Shown: positions 41,058 through 42,154 of the stretch, in pieces
How positions within the stretch are numbered: the first letter of the stretch is position 1
How the letters are laid out: each line of letters starts with the position of its first letter
DNA from: Hyphococcus sp.
Lineage (GTDB): Bacteria; Pseudomonadota; Alphaproteobacteria; Caulobacterales; Parvularculaceae
Reading direction: 5' to 3'
DNA: 42,154 bases
Assembly (NCBI GenBank): GCA_021776375.1
Contig: JAJFGA010000025.1
Location: forward strand, 1 to 42,154
Position numbers and translations under genes: made by a program
The notes under the pieces: model-generated
Databases searched by the model: none
What the model saw: only the letters and a program-made list of their open reading frames with translations
What the model was told of the DNA's origin: nothing

Positions 41058-42032
41058 TCAATCACGGCCGCCTTTTTTTGCGCCAGCCGCATCATAGGCG
41101 TTAATGATCCGCGCGACGAGCGGGTGGCGAACCACGTCAGCGGCGGTAAAGCGGGTCTCGCCGACGCCTTCAACGCCGCGAAGAACGGTGAGCGCGTCGG
41201 CAAGGCCCGAAGTCTGCCCCGCCGGCAAGTCGGTTTGCGAGGGATCGCCGGTCACAGCCATATGCGCGCCTTCGCCCAACCGGGTTAAAAACATTTTCAT
41301 CTGCTCAGGTGTTGCATTTTGCGCCTCATCGAGGATTACCGCAGCGCGCGCCAGCGTCCGTCCGCGCATGAAGGCGATCGGCGCAATCTCAATATCCCCG
41401 GCGGCGATGCGTCGCTCGATATAGTCCGGATGCATCATATCATTCAACGCGTCATAGAGCGGGCGCAAAAACGGATCGACCTTTTCCTTCATGTCGCCGG
41501 GCAAAAACCCGATCCGCTCGCCAGCCTCAAGCGCCGGGCGCGATAAAATAATCCGGTCGACGGCGCCGCTCAACAGCTGGCCGACCGCATGAGCGACAGC
41601 CAGATAGGTTTTGCCCGTGCCGGCCGGACCAACGCCAAAGGTCAAATCGTGGGAATTCAGGTTTTCAAGATAGGCCGCCTGATTGGGGGAGCGCGCCGAG
41701 ATCAACCGCTTGGGAGTTTTGATAGACGCGACCTCGGCCTTTACCGATTTCGGCGCCGGCGCGGCGGACAGTTTCGCGGCGGCCAGCGCCTCGCCAGGCC
41801 CGACCGGCTCGCCGCGTTCAAGCTTTTCATAAAGCGTGGATAAAGCGCGGATCGCGCGGCCGCTCGCCTCGCCGCTTACCGCAAAACGGTTGCCGCGCGG
41901 ATCAATCCGCACGCTGAGGGCGTCTTCAAGAATGGCGAGGTGCGCGTCGTGCTGGCCGGACAACTCAGCCACCAGCCGGTTGTCGTCAAAATCGATATGG
42001 TCAACCTGGTCTGCGGTTTTGCGTTCGCTCAA
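41058..42032 (-). CDS. phoH: PhoH family ATPase
   Basis: 324 residues with a TTG start at 42032 whose TTGA overlaps the miaB stop (coupled translation). The N-terminal 110 residues are a KH-like domain (RIDPRGNRFAVSGEASGRA). The PhoH ATPase domain has the Walker A GPAGTGKTYLA (135-145), the ILSRPALEAGERIGFLPGDM block and the Walker B AVILDEAQNATPEQM, followed by VTGDPSQTDLP. PhoH proteins are cytoplasmic P-loop ATPases linked to RNA metabolism by their constant neighbourhood with ybeY. The next gene, ybeY, starts 4 bp after the stop. Confidence 0.97.
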   Translation of the reverse strand: MSERKTADQVDHIDFDDNRLVAELSGQHDAHLAILEDALSVRIDPRGNRFAVSGEASGRAIRALSTLYEKLERGEPVGPGEALAAAKLSAAPAPKSVKAEVASIKTPKRLISARSPNQAAYLENLNSHDLTFGVGPAGTGKTYLAVAHAVGQLLSGAVDRIILSRPALEAGERIGFLPGDMKEKVDPFLRPLYDALNDMMHPDYIERRIAAGDIEIAPIAFMRGRTLARAAVILDEAQNATPEQMKMFLTRLGEGAHMAVTGDPSQTDLPAGQTSGLADALTVLRGVEGVGETRFTAADVVRHPLVARIINAYDAAGAKKGGRD

Positions 42033-42154
42033 GCGGCGGCCTCAGCTTTCCTTACGAGCACGCCGGCAAGTGCATTGGGCGTTACATCTTCGATACGCAC
42101 CGGCGCAATGGAGCCTAGCATGGATTGTGGCGCATCAACGTGAACGCTTTGCAA
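42029..42154 (-). CDS. miaB: tRNA-2-methylthio-N6-dimethylallyladenosine synthase, 3' end only
   Basis: Only the last 41 codons are in the window; the gene runs off the right edge. The visible tail LQSVHVDAPQSMLGSIAPVR followed by IEDVTPNALAGVL is the end of a TRAM domain, the C-terminal RNA-binding part of MiaB. The identification rests also on position: miaB is the usual gene before phoH-ybeY in alphaproteobacteria, and its TGA overlaps the TTG start of phoH. MiaB is a radical-SAM iron-sulfur enzyme that methylthiolates A37 of tRNAs reading UNN codons. The catalytic domains lie outside the window. Confidence 0.82.
   Translation of the reverse strand: MQSVHVDAPQSMLGSIAPVRIEDVTPNALAGVLVRKAEAAA

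Overview
The window is bacterial chromosome of about 58-60% G+C. It almost certainly comes from an alphaproteobacterium. The evidence is the conserved chain miaB-phoH-ybeY-corC-lnt-xre-metK-trmB and the chain rimP-nusA-ylxR-infB-rbfA-truB-rpsO-pnp, both on the minus strand, together with the alphaproteobacterial type of XRE regulator upstream of metK. Many predicted lipoproteins, two VPLPA-CTERM surface proteins and several families of intergenic palindromes suggest an environmental, probably aquatic lineage. I cannot place the family with confidence; Parvularculales or another relative of Caulobacterales is a guess.

Layout from left to right. 1-8100: the 3' end of a type II NADH dehydrogenase gene, then minus-strand genes for a YceI lipoprotein, a MoeB/ThiF-type adenylyltransferase, dUTPase, a DUF885 metallopeptidase-like lipoprotein, an S10 serine carboxypeptidase and an NnrS membrane protein. 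Four palindromic repeat elements lie in the gaps. 8123-25118: the translation and RNA-metabolism block (pnp, rpsO, truB, rbfA, infB, ylxR, nusA, rimP, read right to left). It is interrupted at several junctions by an SDR dehydrogenase, a TetR-CPBP pair, a beta-propeller lipoprotein, a VPLPA-CTERM protein, a TrpF-like protein, a small membrane protein, a GNAT acetyltransferase and a haloalkane-dehalogenase-like hydrolase. 25119-32395: an accessory stretch with a second VPLPA-CTERM protein, a DUF2937 membrane protein, two GT2 glycosyltransferases, a sulfotransferase, tandem PilZ proteins and a CE15-like esterase lipoprotein. 32396-42154: trmB, a large TTL-type ATP-grasp fusion protein, a Glu/Ala-repeat lipoprotein, then metK, xre, lnt, corC, ybeY, phoH and the 3' end of miaB.

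The core genes make and modify the translation apparatus: initiation factor IF2, 30S maturation by RimP, RbfA and YbeY, tRNA modification by TruB, TrmB and MiaB, ribosomal protein S15, transcription elongation by NusA and RNA decay by PNPase. Lnt finishes lipoproteins, and at least five other products here look like lipoproteins. The accessory genes are mostly cell-envelope functions: surface glycan synthesis and sulfation, c-di-GMP sensing, sorted surface proteins and secreted hydrolases.

The best candidate for something undescribed is the 790-residue protein at 33251-35623. Its N-terminal half carries clear tubulin-tyrosine-ligase-like ATP-grasp motifs. It is followed by a PqqD-like winged helix and what looks like an HPr-kinase-related domain that has lost its P-loop. 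Convergent to it is a small lipoprotein whose tail is a run of GEAEAE repeats, the kind of acidic tail that eukaryotic TTLL enzymes modify. The link between the two is inference. A second good signal is a tandem pair of 13-bp palindromes covering the promoter and start codon of the TetR-CPBP operon.
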